Origin: Psychrobacillus insolitus
GTDB lineage: Bacteria > Bacillota > Bacilli > Bacillales_A > Planococcaceae
Direction: 5' to 3'
Length of the DNA: 64,000 bases
Assembly: GCF_003254155.1 (NCBI RefSeq)
Contig: NZ_QKZI01000007.1
Coordinates: forward strand, 1-64,000
Of this stretch, positions 9,277 through 17,795 are shown one piece after another. The notes beneath the pieces are model-generated. The model ran no database searches and had not been told where the DNA came from. It worked only from the letters and a program-made list of their open reading frames with translations. Both the position numbers and the translations under genes were made by a program. Within the stretch, counting starts at the first letter, position 1, and every line of letters begins with the position of its first letter.

Positions 9277-11028
9277 TTATGATCCTAATTGTTGAATTTG
9301 AAATAAGTTATAATACGTACCATCTTTTTGCTGCATTAGTTCATGATGTGTTCCCATTTCCTTCAACTTACCATGGTCGATTACAAAGATTTTATCTGCA
9401 TGTGTAATCGTAGAAAGTCTATGAGCCACTATAATAGTTGTTCGATTTGATGCTAATTTTTCCAGTGAATCTTGTATCAATGATTCACTCTCCAAATCTA
9501 ATGCTGAAGTTGCTTCATCTAGAACTAAAATTGTAGGGTTCTTTAAAAATACACGTGCAATCGCCACACGCTGCTTTTGACCTCCAGAAAGTTTTACTCC
9601 TCTTTCGCCAACTTTTGTATCATACCCTTCAGGTAGTTCCATGATAAATTCATGTGCATTTGCAGCTTTTGCAGCAGCGAATACCTCTTCATCAGTAGCA
9701 TCAGGATTCCCCATTAATATATTCGATTTCACTGAATCACTAAACAAAATATTATCCTGTAGCACTAAACCAACTTGTTTGCGTAAAGATTCTATTGTTA
9801 CATCTCTAACATCTTGTCCATCAACTAGAACACTTCCGCCTGTAACATCATAAAACCTTGGAATTAGACTGATGATAGTGGATTTCCCACCACCACTCAT
9901 CCCTACAAATGCAACGGTCTCTCCTGCATTAATATGGAGGTTCACATTATTTAATATAGTATTCCCATCTTTATCATATTGGAATGAGACATTTGAAAAC
10001 GTAACATCGCCTTTAGAATTCTCTAATTTCGTAGCCCCTTCTTTATCTACTATGTCATATTCCTCATCCATCAATTCAAATACACGGTCCATAGATGCAA
10101 ATGACTGTGTAAGTGTCGTAGAAGAGTTCACAAGACGACGCAGTGGACTATACAAACGTTCAATATACGCTACAAATGCAGCCATTGTCCCAACAGATAA
10201 TCTTCCGTTTATCGCCTCATAACCAGCATATGCAATAACAAGCAATGGAGCAATATCTGTAATTGTATTGACCACTGCAAAAGCTTTCGCATTCCAAATA
10301 GTTTGGTCTACCGCTTTATCTAAAAATTCCCCATTTGCTTTATCAAATAATTTCTGTTCATGCTTTTCTAAAGTAAATGTCTTAATAATACTCATACCTT
10401 GAACGCGTTCATGTAAATAGCTTTGGACTCCTGCAAGTGCTTGCGATCTTTTTCTTGTTAAATCACGAAGTCTTCCAAAAAAGTACTTCACACTAAATGC
10501 ATAGAAAGGAAACGCTATGAGCGCTACAATTGTTAGTTTCACATTCAACATTAGCATAATACCAATAGCGATTAAAATAGTCGCTAAATCTAGCCAAACG
10601 TTCATAAGCCCAATCATCACGAAGTTTTTCGTTTGTTCCACATCATTGATAACTCGGGAAATTACTTCTCCAGCACGGGAATTCGAATAATACTTTAAAC
10701 CTAGCTTTTGAAGGTGACTATACATTTTTTGGCGTATGTCAAACAAGATTTTATTGCTCACTAATTGAGCTAAATACTGCCTATAGTACTCAATAGGTGG
10801 ACGAATAATTAAAAAGACTATTACAGTTCCTCCAAGCCAATAAAATAATTGCTCTATCTTTTGTTCATTTGTTAATGCATCCGCTCCAATAATATCGTCT
10901 ATAACAATTTTGATCAGTAGCGGGATGAATAACGGGATAGCAAATTTGACAACACCTATAATAATCGTTAAAAATATTTGGAAATTATAAGGCTTTACAA
11001 ATTGCATATAGCGCTTCATCGAACTCAT
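9277..11028 (-). CDS. ygaD: ABC exporter half-transporter (YgaD-like)
   Basis: A 583-residue fused permease-ATPase of the multidrug/lipid exporter (MsbA/BmrA-like) type. Residues 1-320 contain about six membrane helices; the ATPase has Walker [10 protein letters not shown], signature LSGGQ, Walker [13 protein letters not shown] and the switch His of AHRLST. It should work as a homodimer exporting a hydrophobic substrate, which the sequence does not reveal. AAGGAAG precedes the ATG. It lies 59 bases downstream of ygaC with a hairpin in between. Confidence 0.93.
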   Translation of the reverse strand: MSSMKRYMQFVKPYNFQIFLTIIIGVVKFAIPLFIPLLIKIVIDDIIGADALTNEQKIEQLFYWLGGTVIVFLIIRPPIEYYRQYLAQLVSNKILFDIRQKMYSHLQKLGLKYYSNSRAGEVISRVINDVEQTKNFVMIGLMNVWLDLATILIAIGIMLMLNVKLTIVALIAFPFYAFSVKYFFGRLRDLTRKRSQALAGVQSYLHERVQGMSIIKTFTLEKHEQKLFDKANGEFLDKAVDQTIWNAKAFAVVNTITDIAPLLVIAYAGYEAINGRLSVGTMAAFVAYIERLYSPLRRLVNSSTTLTQSFASMDRVFELMDEEYDIVDKEGATKLENSKGDVTFSNVSFQYDKDGNTILNNVNLHINAGETVAFVGMSGGGKSTIISLIPRFYDVTGGSVLVDGQDVRDVTIESLRKQVGLVLQDNILFSDSVKSNILMGNPDATDEEVFAAAKAANAHEFIMELPEGYDTKVGERGVKLSGGQKQRVAIARVFLKNPTILVLDEATSALDLESESLIQDSLEKLASNRTTIIVAHRLSTITHADKIFVIDHGKLKEMGTHHELMQQKDGTYYNLFQIQQLGS

Positions 11029-11054
11029 ATAAAAACTTCCTTTCTACAACTGGA

Positions 11055-11083
11055 AAAACCTGTTGCATATTCAACAGGTTTTC
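11055..11083 (-). terminator. hairpin between ygaC and ygaD
   Basis: AAAACCTGTTG and CAACAGGTTTT form a stem followed (minus strand) by a short T-run. Only 26 bases separate it from the ygaD start, so no separate promoter fits after it; partial read-through seems required. Confidence 0.6.
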
Positions 11084-11086
11084 CCT

Positions 11087-11626
11087 CTACTCATTTAACT
11101 GTTTATGAAAATGATACCTGCTTGTCCATGCTTCGATAAAGTCTGGAGCAAATGGACCTCTTCTTTGTTTGATCCAAGAGAGAAGCTTTTCTAAATTATT
11201 ATTTAGAATAATATCTATTTCATTCGGATAATTCATTTCTTTTTTATGTTGTTCATATTCATCTTCATCTAAAATAGTGTAAGTCATGTCTGGAAAAACC
11301 TTCACATCAAGATCATAATCAATATATTTTAGTCTTTGTTTATTATAGAGAAATGGTGAACTCATGTTAATGTAATAATATACACCATCTTCACGAAGCA
11401 TACAAATAATATTAAACCAATGTTCAGCGTGAAAGTAACAAATAGAAGGTTCTCTTGTAACCCAAGTTCTACCATCAGATTCAGTAACAAGTGTACGTTC
11501 ATTTGCAGCAATTACAATGTTTTTGGTGCCTTTCAATACCGTTGTTTCTTGCCAGACACGGTGGATTCGGCCATTATGCTTATAACTATGAATTTGAATT
11601 ATTTCTCCTTCTGTTGGAATCGCCAT
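11087..11626 (-). CDS. ygaC: DUF402 protein, nucleoside tri-/diphosphatase-like (YgaC)
   Basis: A 179-residue soluble protein of the DUF402 family (B. subtilis YgaC; staphylococcal relatives have nucleoside di- and triphosphatase activity). The family fold is a beta barrel with acidic metal ligands, consistent with the [13 protein letters not shown] segment (about 100-113) and the following EDEYE. GGTGG precedes the ATG. It is the first gene of a ygaC-ygaD unit. Confidence 0.88.
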   Translation of the reverse strand: MAIPTEGEIIQIHSYKHNGRIHRVWQETTVLKGTKNIVIAANERTLVTESDGRTWVTREPSICYFHAEHWFNIICMLREDGVYYYINMSSPFLYNKQRLKYIDYDLDVKVFPDMTYTILDEDEYEQHKKEMNYPNEIDIILNNNLEKLLSWIKQRRGPFAPDFIEAWTSRYHFHKQLNE

Positions 11627-11788
11627 GATTTAGCCACCTTTTCATCAAGCGTAAAAGTTATATTTTATACTTATTTTATCATTATAACAATTCATGAGAA
11701 AAAGTTGTAGTAAAAGAGAACATACGCATGAAAATTTTTTCATGCATCACAGCTTTTCACTCTTTTTTTTACATAGATGTCGTTGGTT

Positions 11789-11826
11789 GGCTTTAGACAA
11801 AACTTATTATAATAGTATAAACGAAA
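11789..11826 (+). repeat. dispersed module D, copy 2
   Basis: GGCTTTAGACAAAACTTATT followed by ATAATAGTATAAACGA resembles 8985-9022 and 50734-50769. The surrounding 11627-11900 stretch otherwise shows only a small GCATGAAAA/TTTTCATGC hairpin near 11726-11746 and no credible gene. Confidence 0.5.
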
Positions 11827-11896
11827 ATGGCTGAGAAAGTGTTAGCGTAAGCACTGTCCAAAGCAATCAATAAAATTCTTATGTTTTTTTATTTTG

Positions 11897-11938
11897 GAAA
11901 AAAAAAGCGAAGGCAAAATGCGCCCTCGCTTTTTTTTG
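11897..11938 (-). terminator. terminator of the SASP gene
   Basis: AGCGAGGGCGC and GCCTTCGCT pair on the minus strand and are followed by a run of T, just beyond the spore-protein stop. Confidence 0.8.
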
Positions 11939-11949
11939 GTGAATCCATG

Positions 11950-12105
11950 TTATTTTGTTTCATTAAAAGAACGATTTGCTTTTGCACCGTTAGCTTGTTG
12001 TTTTTTCAACTCTACTTGACGATTTTGTTCTTTTACTTGTTGAATATCAGTTTCTGAAGCAAATTCTTGATTCTTGTTCAGTGGTTTACTGTTATTCTTT
12101 TTCAT
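11950..12105 (-). CDS. sspE: gamma-type small acid-soluble spore protein (SspE-like)
   Basis: A 51-residue, glutamine- and lysine-rich protein. Residues 14-31 read EFASETDIQQVKEQNRQV, the repeat signature of gamma-type SASPs, which store amino acids in the spore core. B. subtilis SspE (84 aa) has more than one such repeat; this protein has one. GGGGGTG lies before the ATG, and a sigma-G-like promoter lies upstream. The position between ygaC and mutY matches the B. subtilis sspE locus. The gene is direct evidence that the organism sporulates. Confidence 0.85.
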   Translation of the reverse strand: MKKNNSKPLNKNQEFASETDIQQVKEQNRQVELKKQQANGAKANRSFNETK

Positions 12106-12127
12106 GGATTTCACCCCCGCACATATA

Positions 12128-12157
12128 TATCATGTGCAATTGATACTATTTTATACA
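12128..12157 (-). promoter_or_regulatory. candidate sigma-G promoter of the SASP gene
   Basis: On the minus strand TGTATA and CATGATA are 17 bases apart, close to the sigma-G pattern (TGMATA, CATAMTA). The position, about 25-50 bases before the start codon, fits forespore expression of SASP genes. Confidence 0.5.
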
Positions 12158-12224
12158 TTTGCATTACAAAAAAGAAACAGTCTTAATGTCATCCCTTACT
12201 AAGGCTTTTTCGTTTGAAGTCATC

Positions 12225-13286
12225 TTATACTTTTTCTTTCCAAGTATTCCATATTTTCAGCACGGGAACTGGCATAGGTTGTAGTTCTATTTCTTCTTTT
12301 GTAAACCATTTGCAATTAGCAGCTAAATTCTTTTCTTCTATTAATAATGCCCCGTAACTTTCCATTTCCCATGTTAAGTGTGAAAAAATATGCTTGAAAG
12401 CAATAATTTCTTCTCTTTTACTAATACTAATTCCATAATCAAGTTCGATGATTTCTTCTACTGAATGTTTAAGTGTCGGTAATTCAACCATAGGAAATTG
12501 CCACATATTCGCAAGTAATCCTTTAGAAGGTCGCTTCTCAAGTAAAATTTTCCCGTCATTAGCTTGTATGACTACTGATTTAACTTTATGCACTTTTGTT
12601 TTTTTAGTAATTGTTTTGATTGGCAAGCCTTCTTGCATTCCTTCAAAAAATGCTGTGCAGTATTCTCTCACCGGACATAGTAAGCATTTTGGCTTTGTTG
12701 GTGTACATATGACAGCACCTAACTCCATTAACCCTTGATTGAACGCTGATGGATTGTCCTCATCAATCAGTTCCATCACAGCTTCTTCAAATATCTTTTT
12801 CGTTTTCGGTTTGGCTATATCTTCTTTTATCAATAAAAGGCGAGAAAGCACTCGCATTACATTGCCATCTACTGCATGTTCTGGAACTCCATATGCGATA
12901 CTTAGTACTGCACCAGCTGTATATGGTCCGACACCTTTTAACTTAGAAATCTCATGTCTTGTAGAAGGGACAATACTTTGATATTCTTCTACTACCTCTT
13001 TTACTCCAGCTTGTAAGTTTCTTGCACGAGAATAATACCCTAAACCTTCCCATTGTTTCAGTAATTCTTCTTCTGGTGCAGTTGCAAGAGACTCAAGGGA
13101 AGGATATTTTGAGATAAATCTTTCATAATAAGGAATAACCGTATCTACTTTTGTTTGTTGTAACATTACTTCTGAAACCCAAATTTTATATGGATCTGTT
13201 GTTTTTCTCCAAGGCAAATCTCTTTTTTCTTCTTGAAACCAAGTGACTAAAGCATTTCTAACTTGTTTTTTATATAATTCGTTCAA
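12225..13286 (-). CDS. mutY: A/G-specific adenine glycosylase MutY
   Basis: A 353-residue DNA repair enzyme that removes adenine opposite 8-oxoguanine. Visible parts: EVMLQQTKV (substrate pocket with catalytic Glu), helix-hairpin-helix LKGVGPYTAGAV, catalytic Asp in HAVDGNVMRV, an iron-sulfur loop with four cysteines in C-x6-C-x2-C-x5-C spacing, and a C-terminal NUDIX-like domain. An upstream in-frame ATG at 13316 has no ribosome site, whereas AAGGAAGG sits 8 bases before a TTG at 13286, so the TTG is chosen. Confidence 0.93.
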   Translation of the reverse strand: MNELYKKQVRNALVTWFQEEKRDLPWRKTTDPYKIWVSEVMLQQTKVDTVIPYYERFISKYPSLESLATAPEEELLKQWEGLGYYSRARNLQAGVKEVVEEYQSIVPSTRHEISKLKGVGPYTAGAVLSIAYGVPEHAVDGNVMRVLSRLLLIKEDIAKPKTKKIFEEAVMELIDEDNPSAFNQGLMELGAVICTPTKPKCLLCPVREYCTAFFEGMQEGLPIKTITKKTKVHKVKSVVIQANDGKILLEKRPSKGLLANMWQFPMVELPTLKHSVEEIIELDYGISISKREEIIAFKHIFSHLTWEMESYGALLIEEKNLAANCKWFTKEEIELQPMPVPVLKIWNTWKEKV

Positions 13287-13412
13287 AGTAAAATCCTTCC
13301 TTGCGATTATTGACATAAAAAATGGGTATATAATATAAGTAAGTACTTTGTTATTTCCCGATTTTAACTTATGATAAAGTTAACTAGTTATCCAAAAAGG
13401 AGCAGATGTAGC

Positions 13413-14393
13413 ATGGATACAGGTACACATATTGTAATGGGTATTGCTCTAGGTGGCTTAGCACTCGCTGACCCAGTCGTAGCAAGCCATTCAATCACAA
13501 CTACTGCTGTTATTGCAGGTACAATTATCGGTTCCCAAGCACCTGATATAGATACAGTATTAAAACTTAGAAATAATGCTGTTTACATTAGACATCATCG
13601 TGGAATTACACATTCCATTCCTGCTGTCATACTATGGCCGCTCCTGATTTCAGGAGTATTGTGGTTAATAATGCCGGATGCAAATTGGTTGCACTTATGG
13701 CTATGGACATTTTTAGCTGTGTTTGTGCATGTCTTTGTAGATATTTTCAATTCCTATGGAACCCAAGCATTACGACCATTTTCTAGGAAATGGGTTGCGC
13801 TTGGTGTTATAAATACATTTGATCCAATTATTTTTGGTTTTCACGTAGTTGGTTTATTATTTTGGATGCTTGGTGCAAATCCAGTACCTACATTTTTAAT
13901 TATGTACATCATCATGGTAGGTTATTATATATTACGATTTGCTGTCCAGAAAGCTGTGAAAAATTCAGTGCTTCATACGATTCCCGATGCTGATGAAATT
14001 ATCGTTGCTCCAACGATGAAATTTTTCGAGTGGCGAGTAGCTGCAATTTCTAAATCACATCATTATGTTGGACGTGCTTATGGCCGTTCTATTACCGTAT
14101 ATGATAAATTTGATCGTGTTTCTATACCAGATTCAGATTTAGTTACAGCTGCATTGAAAGATAAAAACTTGAGTGCATTCATTTCTTTCTCACCTATTTA
14201 TAGATGGGAAATTACAGAGCACGATCAAATATTCGAAGTTCGTTTAATCGATTTACGGTATCGTAGCAATGACTATTATCCATTTGTAGCAGTGGCTCAT
14301 TTAAACGAAGATTTAGAAGTGGTCAATTCCTATACTGGTTGGATTTTCAGTGAGGATAAGCTTCACAAAAAACTCGACTTCACTCCACTTTGA
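13413..14393 (+). CDS. yfhP: metal-dependent hydrolase-like membrane protein YfhP (DUF457)
   Basis: A 326-residue protein of the YdjM/YfhP family: an N-terminal region with several membrane helices and conserved His/Asp residues (MDTGTH, SQAPDIDTV, RHHRGITHS, HVFVDIFNSYG) that suggest a metal site at the membrane, and a soluble C-terminal half. The start MDTGTH is family-typical and preceded by AAAGGAG; an upstream in-frame ATG at 13371 lacks a site. It is divergent from mutY, as in B. subtilis. The function is only predicted. Confidence 0.88.
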   Translation: MDTGTHIVMGIALGGLALADPVVASHSITTTAVIAGTIIGSQAPDIDTVLKLRNNAVYIRHHRGITHSIPAVILWPLLISGVLWLIMPDANWLHLWLWTFLAVFVHVFVDIFNSYGTQALRPFSRKWVALGVINTFDPIIFGFHVVGLLFWMLGANPVPTFLIMYIIMVGYYILRFAVQKAVKNSVLHTIPDADEIIVAPTMKFFEWRVAAISKSHHYVGRAYGRSITVYDKFDRVSIPDSDLVTAALKDKNLSAFISFSPIYRWEITEHDQIFEVRLIDLRYRSNDYYPFVAVAHLNEDLEVVNSYTGWIFSEDKLHKKLDFTPL

Positions 14394-14449
14394 AATGTAG
14401 AATTACCCTAGAAACTAAGACAAGATACGCTTCTTCCATCTAAATATTT

Positions 14450-14484
14450 AAACGCTAGGATTTATTGGTCCTAGCGTTTTTTTA
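14450..14484. terminator. bidirectional terminator between yfhP and yfhJ
   Basis: AAACGCTAGGA / TCCTAGCGTTTTTTT forms a strong hairpin between the convergent genes. Confidence 0.85.
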
Positions 14485-14486
14485 TA

Positions 14487-14753
14487 TTAATTTTCAAAGT
14501 CGTCTACTTCTAGTAAATGTTTGTATTTTTCATTTGAGTTGGCAAATTCATGAAGTTGATGTCCGTATCCTTCAATCCATTTTCGTATAACCATTTCTGT
14601 TACAGCGGCACCTTTATAATCATAACCCGCGCGAGCATAAGAAGATTCAAAATCTGACCATAATAGTTCAATCCACGTTCTTGCTTTAGCAGCCGATAAT
14701 TGTTCGTTTTTTTCCAGTAATACATTTGTTAACTCTGTTATTTTATCATTCAT
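14487..14753 (-). CDS. yfhJ: WVELL-family protein YfhJ
   Basis: An 88-residue soluble, helical protein with ARTWIELLWSDFESSYARAG at about residues 24-43, the signature of the WVELL family (B. subtilis YfhJ). No function is known. AAGGAAGG precedes the ATG, and the start lies one base beyond the yfhH stop, so it is the last gene of a recX-yfhH-yfhJ operon. Confidence 0.88.
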   Translation of the reverse strand: MNDKITELTNVLLEKNEQLSAAKARTWIELLWSDFESSYARAGYDYKGAAVTEMVIRKWIEGYGHQLHEFANSNEKYKHLLEVDDFEN

Positions 14754-14754
14754 A

Positions 14755-15084
14755 TTATTTACCTTCCTTTATTGGTTCGAGTAATGAAATCGGTAATGCT
14801 TCTTCATATTTGTCTCCACCTAATCGGTATCCCCAAGCAAATCTTCCCTTTATATATTCTACTTGAAAGAACATTCCTGGGTCACTGGAAATACGATACA
14901 TATTACCAGGTTTTATATTTGATGGGTCTATTAAGTATGATTGTGCCATCGTTGCTTTTCTTTCATAAACTGCATATTCATTAATAATGCCTAATGATTC
15001 CGCTTTACGTGATTTTTCTTTCAAGTTTGCTATTTCCGTTCTAAGTTCTTGTTCCGACATTTCTCCATATTTCTTTTCACTCAT
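14755..15084 (-). CDS. yfhH: DUF1811 protein YfhH
   Basis: A 109-residue protein matching YfhH: a helical N-terminal half (MSEQELRTEI, NEYAVYERK) followed by a small beta domain (PGNMYRI, FAWGYRL, EEALPISLL). The function is unknown. The ATG at 15084 overlaps the end of recX. An in-frame TTG at 15096 is too close to the AAGGAG to serve well, and the ATG is somewhat far from it (13 bases), so coupling to recX is likely. The start is therefore moderately certain. Confidence 0.87.
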   Translation of the reverse strand: MSEKKYGEMSEQELRTEIANLKEKSRKAESLGIINEYAVYERKATMAQSYLIDPSNIKPGNMYRISSDPGMFFQVEYIKGRFAWGYRLGGDKYEEALPISLLEPIKEGK

Positions 15085-15889
15085 CTTGTAATTCAAACTC
15101 CTTTTTCTCTATATAAATGTCAATCTGTTCACCAGGAAAGCCTTTGAGATATAGCGCTTGTTTCACTCGTTTTTTCAAATCAAATCCTGAATATTTTGAT
15201 GAATACTTTCTCCAAACCTTATCTCCTTGTGTAGCAATAATATCAACCCACTCATCTTGTTCTTTTTCCAAATCGAACTGGGCAAGTGCTTGAGAGATAA
15301 TCGAAAAATTATATCCTTTTCGTTGCAATGTGTCTTGAACTTTTTGTTTTACTTGTCTTGGCGTCTTATCTTGACTTTGATTGATTATTTTTTCTGTTAA
15401 CGTACTGGCAATTGTTACTTGTTCATCTTCTGTGTATGTCGCTAACACTTCTTCTTGAAGTCCTTTTTCAATTCCCTTTTTCTTTAAATCCTGTCGAATA
15501 GCTGTAGGTCCTTTTTTGCTGTTTTTCTTTTGAGTAGCTACTAATGCTTTTGTAAAGCTTTCATCATTAAGAAAACCATGTTCATACAGTTTTCGAATTG
15601 CTTCTAAAATAACTGCTTCTCCAAATTCGCTCATTTGTAGTTTTTTCTTTACTTCATGTTCACTTCGCATGCGATAACTTAAAAAGGTAATCGCTTTATT
15701 ATAAGCTTTCCTTACTTCATCATCAAAAACGATTTCATCTAGTGCAAAGCCTTCCATTACTTTTCCTTTTGAAAGTTGATATTTGATCAGAACGGCTTCA
15801 TCCACACTAAAAGCATACACTTCATCTAAGTATAAATTATATCGCTCCTTATTGTTCTTTTGACGACCTATCCTAGTTATTACTGGCAT
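15077..15889 (-). CDS. recX: recombination regulator RecX
   Basis: A 270-residue RecX, the length usual in Bacillus, where it modulates RecA filaments. Helical repeats with R-x-E-x-E motifs (SYRMRSEHEVKKKL) and LNDESF are typical. The start MPVITRIG is family-typical with GGAGAGG seven bases upstream; an upstream ATG at 15919 gives an unsupported extension. It heads a recX-yfhH-yfhJ operon with overlapping ends. Confidence 0.93.
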   Translation of the reverse strand: MPVITRIGRQKNNKERYNLYLDEVYAFSVDEAVLIKYQLSKGKVMEGFALDEIVFDDEVRKAYNKAITFLSYRMRSEHEVKKKLQMSEFGEAVILEAIRKLYEHGFLNDESFTKALVATQKKNSKKGPTAIRQDLKKKGIEKGLQEEVLATYTEDEQVTIASTLTEKIINQSQDKTPRQVKQKVQDTLQRKGYNFSIISQALAQFDLEKEQDEWVDIIATQGDKVWRKYSSKYSGFDLKKRVKQALYLKGFPGEQIDIYIEKKEFELQDE

Positions 15890-15988
15890 AAGTAAACCTC
15901 TCCATTCATCTTTCCTCATTATAACGTATATGTTCGTAGGAGATAAGCTTTCGACATGCTAAAATGGGCTAAAGGGGGCATGGAAAAT

Positions 15989-16885
15989 ATGAAAATAGCA
16001 ATTACTGGCGGTACTGGATTTGTAGGTAGAGAATTGACAAAACTACTTTTACAAAAAGGGCATGAAGTATATATTTTGTCCCGTTCTGACAATAAAAAGA
16101 TAAAAGATGTTACGTCTATTCAATGGCTAACAGATGGCGCTACTCCCGAGCAAGAATTAGAAGGAATCGATGCATTTATTAATCTAGCTGGTGAATCGAT
16201 TAATAATGGTAGATGGACAACTGAGCAAAAAGAAAAAATTTACAACAGTAGAATGCAAGCAACTGATGAATTACTTCGTATATGCAAGTCTCTAAATAAC
16301 AAACCTAAAGTACTCGTTAATGCAAGTGCAATAGGTATTTATCCCGCCTCAAATGATAAAATATATACAGAGAAGTCTACAGACCTGAGTTCTGATTTTT
16401 TAGCTAAAACAGTACAAGACTGGGAACAAAAAGCTATAACAGCAGAGCAATTTGGTATTCGAGTAGCTTGTGGAAGGTTTGGCATTATTTTAGGAAAAAA
16501 CGATGGTGCACTTCCACTAATGGCACTTCCCTACAAGCTGTTTGTTGGAGGGAAAATCGGCTCAGGAAAAAATTGGATGTCCTGGATTCATGTTAAAGAT
16601 GTTGCAAATGCACTACTTTTTGCAGTTGAACACGATATCCACGGTGCTTTTAATGTTACTGCTCCGAACGCAAAAAGAATGAATGATTTTGGAAAAACAT
16701 TAGCAACTGTTTTAAATCGTCCACACTATTTTCCTGTTCCCGCATTTGCATTAAAACTTGCATTAGGTGAAAAAAGTCAACTTGTTATAGAAGGACAAAA
16801 CGTTTATCCAGAAAAGTTAATTGAAAATGGATTTATGTTTGAATTTCCTGATTTATCAAAAGCATTATATCATATTTACTCATGA
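15989..16885 (+). CDS. yfhF: TIGR01777-type NAD-dependent epimerase (YfhF)
   Basis: A 298-residue extended short-chain dehydrogenase with N-terminal GGTGFVGREL nucleotide site, the family motif NLAGESI, and SGKNWMSWIHVKDV near residue 190. Members are of unknown substrate and occur in bacteria and plastids (SDR39U). AAAGGGGG is ten bases before the chosen ATG; the ATG at 15980 is only one base away and is rejected. It is divergent from recX. Confidence 0.9.
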   Translation: MKIAITGGTGFVGRELTKLLLQKGHEVYILSRSDNKKIKDVTSIQWLTDGATPEQELEGIDAFINLAGESINNGRWTTEQKEKIYNSRMQATDELLRICKSLNNKPKVLVNASAIGIYPASNDKIYTEKSTDLSSDFLAKTVQDWEQKAITAEQFGIRVACGRFGIILGKNDGALPLMALPYKLFVGGKIGSGKNWMSWIHVKDVANALLFAVEHDIHGAFNVTAPNAKRMNDFGKTLATVLNRPHYFPVPAFALKLALGEKSQLVIEGQNVYPEKLIENGFMFEFPDLSKALYHIYS

Positions 16886-16898
16886 ATAAATAAATGAT

Positions 16899-16936
16899 AA
16901 AAACGCAACCTACTAAAAAAGAAAGGTTGCGTTTTT
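16899..16936 (+). terminator. yfhF terminator overlapping the pdaA ribosome site
   Basis: AAAAACGCAACC pairs with GGTTGCGTTTTT (12 bp). The pdaA ATG begins at the next base (16937), and its GAAAGG site lies at the loop/stem border. Confidence 0.8.
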
Positions 16937-17743
16937 ATGTGGAAACAGCATTTTTGGGGAATCGTAATAGCAGCTACAATTCTTAGTATGGGAATATTCT
17001 ATCAGCCATTTTCTGCACAGGCAGGAGAAATTCATTGGGGATTAAAGAAAGCAACAGGGGAAAAGCAAGCGGAAGCTGGAGCAGAGCTTGATGCAATCCT
17101 TGAAAAGCACGGAGCCGTTTATAAAGGTACTGCTGATAAAAAGATAATTTATTTTACATTTGATAATGGCTATGAAAACGGCTATACAGAGAGTATTTTA
17201 GATACACTGAAAACAGAAAAAATTAGTGCTACTTTCTTTTTAACAGGGCATTATTTAGAGAGTGCTACTCCTCTTGTTAAGCGAATGATTGAAGATGGAC
17301 ACCAAATAGGTAACCATTCTTATGGACACCCCAATTTAGCACGACTTTCTAAAGAAGGAATAAAAAAAGAGCTAGAGAAATTTGATAACCGTTTAAAAGA
17401 ACTTACTTCATTAGAAAGAACGACTGTTACTAGACCACCTGAAGGCATATTTAATGAACAAGTTTTAGAAGCAGCCAATGAACTTGGCTATCAGCATATA
17501 TTTTGGTCTGTTGCTTTTATTGATTGGCATAAAGATCAGAGAAAAGGCGGAAAGTATGCATATGACCAATTAATGGCTCAAATTCATCCTGGAGCAATCA
17601 TATTAATGCATACCGTTTCCCCTGATAATGCAGAGGGTCTTCCTATGTTCATCAAAGAAGCTAGAAAAATGGGGTACACATTTGGATCCCTCAATGAACT
17701 TAACATGAATAATCTGGATATTCCGCTTTCTTTTCTTCCTTGA
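16937..17743 (+). CDS. pdaA: delta-lactam-forming polysaccharide deacetylase PdaA
   Basis: A 268-residue secreted NodB-fold deacetylase. A signal-like segment (about 8-30) is followed by the NodB domain with TFDNGYENG (motif 1), HSYGHPNL (metal His pair), RPPEGIFNE and LMHTVS. In B. subtilis PdaA removes acetyl groups from muramic acid so that muramic delta-lactam can form in the spore cortex, a mark needed for germination. It carries the family FDNG in place of the usual FDDG. The ATG is directly after a terminator hairpin, an unusual arrangement. Neighbouring yfhF/recX order agrees with B. subtilis. Confidence 0.92.
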   Translation: MWKQHFWGIVIAATILSMGIFYQPFSAQAGEIHWGLKKATGEKQAEAGAELDAILEKHGAVYKGTADKKIIYFTFDNGYENGYTESILDTLKTEKISATFFLTGHYLESATPLVKRMIEDGHQIGNHSYGHPNLARLSKEGIKKELEKFDNRLKELTSLERTTVTRPPEGIFNEQVLEAANELGYQHIFWSVAFIDWHKDQRKGGKYAYDQLMAQIHPGAIILMHTVSPDNAEGLPMFIKEARKMGYTFGSLNELNMNNLDIPLSFLP

Positions 17744-17795
17744 GCTTGTCCTTTATAATAGAAACAAGATGATAAAGGTAAAAGGACGTGACGGA

